Below, piece by piece: positions 47,531 to 48,788 of a stretch of 48,788 bases of DNA; position 1 is the first letter of the stretch, and every line of letters begins with the position of its first letter. Origin of the DNA: Actinomycetota bacterium (GTDB lineage: Bacteria; Actinomycetota; CADDZG01; JAHWKV01; JAOPZY01); assembly GCA_025963875.1 (NCBI GenBank), contig JAOPZY010000172.1:1-48788 (forward strand), in the 5' to 3' direction. The notes beneath the pieces are model-generated. The model had not been told where the DNA came from. It saw only the letters and a program-made list of their open reading frames with translations, and searched no databases. The position numbers were made by a program, and so were the translations under genes.

Positions 47531-48193
47531 TCAGGCTGGTGATGGTCGGAGGCCACGATGCTCGTGATGCGCATATCGCAGGTGCAGAGCTATGGCCCCA
47601 CTCGCAATTGCTGCCCAAGCGCACCACAGCGAGGCGAAGCCGCTCGTGGCCAAGCGGGCAAGGATGATCGCCGCCACCAGGTTGATGGCTCCGAACTGGA
47701 CCACGTGGCGGTAGCCAGAGAAGAGCATCGAGCCACAGGTGGCGACGATATAGAGGCTCACGACCGCGAAGCCGAGGCTCAGGTTGATGTTGTACTGGAG
47801 GTGGTAGGGAGCGAGGACTGCGGTGGTGGGCCCTCGCAGCAGGGCCCGAAACAAGATGAAGCTCACAGCAGCTCCGACAGCCAGGAACGGCGCCATGAGC
47901 CATCGCCGTCGGGGAGTGGGCTCGATCGCCATGATCGCGGCCGGTACGAACACCGGTAGGACACAGAAGGCGAAGAACAGGTACACCCACATGGCCGAGC
48001 GGCCCAAGTCTGCCGGGGCGTTGCCCTGCAGGCCCCACCAGACGAAGGCCTCATCGATCTGGTGACACGCCAGGAGCAGGGGAAGGGCGGCCAAGGCAAG
48101 CTCGCGCCGATGGCGTTGATGGCGGAGGGTGTCGATTCCGATCACGCCGATCACAATCCCTCCCACGAGATCGGCCTGTGGAGAGAAGCACAT
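47531..48193 (-). CDS. DUF6629-type membrane protein
   Basis: A 220-residue membrane protein with about seven helices. It begins MCFSPQADLVGGIVIGVIGI and continues DTLRHQRHRRELALAALPLL with a His (CHQIDEAFVWW) in helix 2. The MCFSxxADL start and RHRRELPLAALPLL string are hallmarks of a family of unknown function common in actinobacteria. The ATG at 48193 is chosen because the family starts there; the longer frame has no support. It is divergent from the DUF1003 gene. Confidence 0.75.
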   Translation of the reverse strand: MCFSPQADLVGGIVIGVIGIDTLRHQRHRRELALAALPLLLACHQIDEAFVWWGLQGNAPADLGRSAMWVYLFFAFCVLPVFVPAAIMAIEPTPRRRWLMAPFLAVGAAVSFILFRALLRGPTTAVLAPYHLQYNINLSLGFAVVSLYIVATCGSMLFSGYRHVVQFGAINLVAAIILARLATSGFASLWCAWAAIASGAIALHLRYAHHEHRGLRPSPA

Positions 48194-48345
48194 CGCGTCG
48201 CCTAGACCGATCTCATCACGGAGGCCTTCACCATATTCGTTCGAGGTGGCACCGGTTACCTTCGATGCCGATCCGGGTTGGACATCGATACATCGCGCGC
48301 CACGCAATCCGCCTGTGAAGACTTCGCGTGCGCGATCATCGCGTC

Positions 48346-48788
48346 ATGGACCCACGTGGCTGGCAGACCCACTGGCACAAGCACCCGGGGGTACGGTCCG
48401 GCGATCAGCTCACCCTGGGCGAACGGGCGGCGGACCGTATGCGCAACATGATGGGCTCGTGGCCCTTCGTGTTCTCCTTCTTCAGCATCATGATCGCCTG
48501 GGCGGTCATCAACTCCGTATTCTATTTTGGCGGGTCGCAGGGCAAGCACGGGTTCGATCCGTACCCGTACATCCTGTTGAACTTGTTCCTGTCCATGCTC
48601 GCCGGTGTCCAGGCAGCGGCGTTGTTGATCGCCGCCAAGCGCGCCGACGCTATCGCCTCGGAGATCGCGCTCCACACCGAAAAGAACACGGAGGATATCA
48701 AGAGTCTCGTCAACGAGAACACCGCCCTCACCGAACTGGTGAAGGCGAACACTGATCTGCTCGAAGAGATTCACCGCCACGTGTCCGC
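48346..48788 (+). CDS. DUF1003 membrane protein (partial, runs off the end)
   Basis: The frame from ATG 48346 is open to the window edge (147 codons). It encodes LTLGERAADRMRNMMGSWPF, two membrane helices (FVFSFFSIMIAWAVINSVF; YILLNLFLSMLAGVQAAALL) and then a charged coiled-coil tail. This is the DUF1003 pattern (ADxxAxxxGSWxFI... DPYPFILLNLxLSxxAAxQAPxI). Function is unknown. A GATCAT string lies 6 nt before the ATG, a weak version of the leaderless promoter layout seen elsewhere. Confidence 0.85.
   Translation, partial: MDPRGWQTHWHKHPGVRSGDQLTLGERAADRMRNMMGSWPFVFSFFSIMIAWAVINSVFYFGGSQGKHGFDPYPYILLNLFLSMLAGVQAAALLIAAKRADAIASEIALHTEKNTEDIKSLVNENTALTELVKANTDLLEEIHRHVS

Overview
The window is about 70% G+C and densely packed, with frequent GTG starts, ATGA/GTGA stop-start overlaps and mostly one coding direction (the minus strand). 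Gene content points to a Gram-positive actinobacterium (Actinomycetota). The evidence is a wecA-atpI/Z-atpBEFHAGDC run as in mycobacteria, an actinobacterial IS607 element with a zinc-finger-less TnpB, a MeaB plus acyl-CoA mutase pair, a cysteine desulfurase-mnmA-ligA run, and apparently leaderless promoters. The class cannot be fixed from the sequence; a deep-branching uncultured lineage is possible. No rRNA, tRNA or CRISPR array was seen.

Layout. 1-400: edge of a VapBC-like toxin-antitoxin pair and a long palindrome. 399-3232: PAS/SpoIIE phosphatase, RsbW-like ATPase and an unknown partner, probably a stress-sigma switch. 3274-6828: ECF sigma factor, anti-sigma-like sensor and an ABC exporter. 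6875-11882: cysteine desulfurase, MnmA, UPF0280 protein and DNA ligase LigA. 12373-14626: two-component system. 14954-17571: electron transfer flavoprotein and an enoyl-CoA hydratase. 17631-19031: Nudix hydrolase, an anchored cupredoxin-like protein and a 45-aa membrane protein. 19035-20129: a decayed island with an IS4-like transposon footprint, gene fragments and a broken RelBE-type module. 20171-24229: MerR regulator, glucose-6-phosphate isomerase, histidine phosphatase and 2-hydroxyacid dehydrogenase. 24238-28944: acyl-CoA mutase large subunit, MeaB GTPase, NifU-like protein, SCP2 protein and MurA.

29071-33237 holds a tight four-gene operon: circularly permuted ATP-grasp, alpha-E protein, proteasome-type peptidase and transglutaminase. 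It is a widespread, predicted but little-studied peptide synthesis/processing system and the strongest candidate for an interesting undescribed biology. 33324-44639: aldo/keto reductase, the whole F1Fo ATP synthase operon with three small membrane proteins at its front, WecA, and divergent glyA. 44701-47041: IS607-family element (serine recombinase plus TnpB nuclease) beside a truncated delta-60 repeat secreted protein. 47531-48788: two unrelated membrane proteins, the last cut by the window end.

Two cross-cutting patterns stand out. First, long (about 47-51 nt) near-perfect palindromes recur, mostly 10-40 nt after stop codons, and fall into two sequence families with identical arm spacing. 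Second, five genes have a TAnnnT -10 box exactly 6 nt before the start codon, implying leaderless transcripts.
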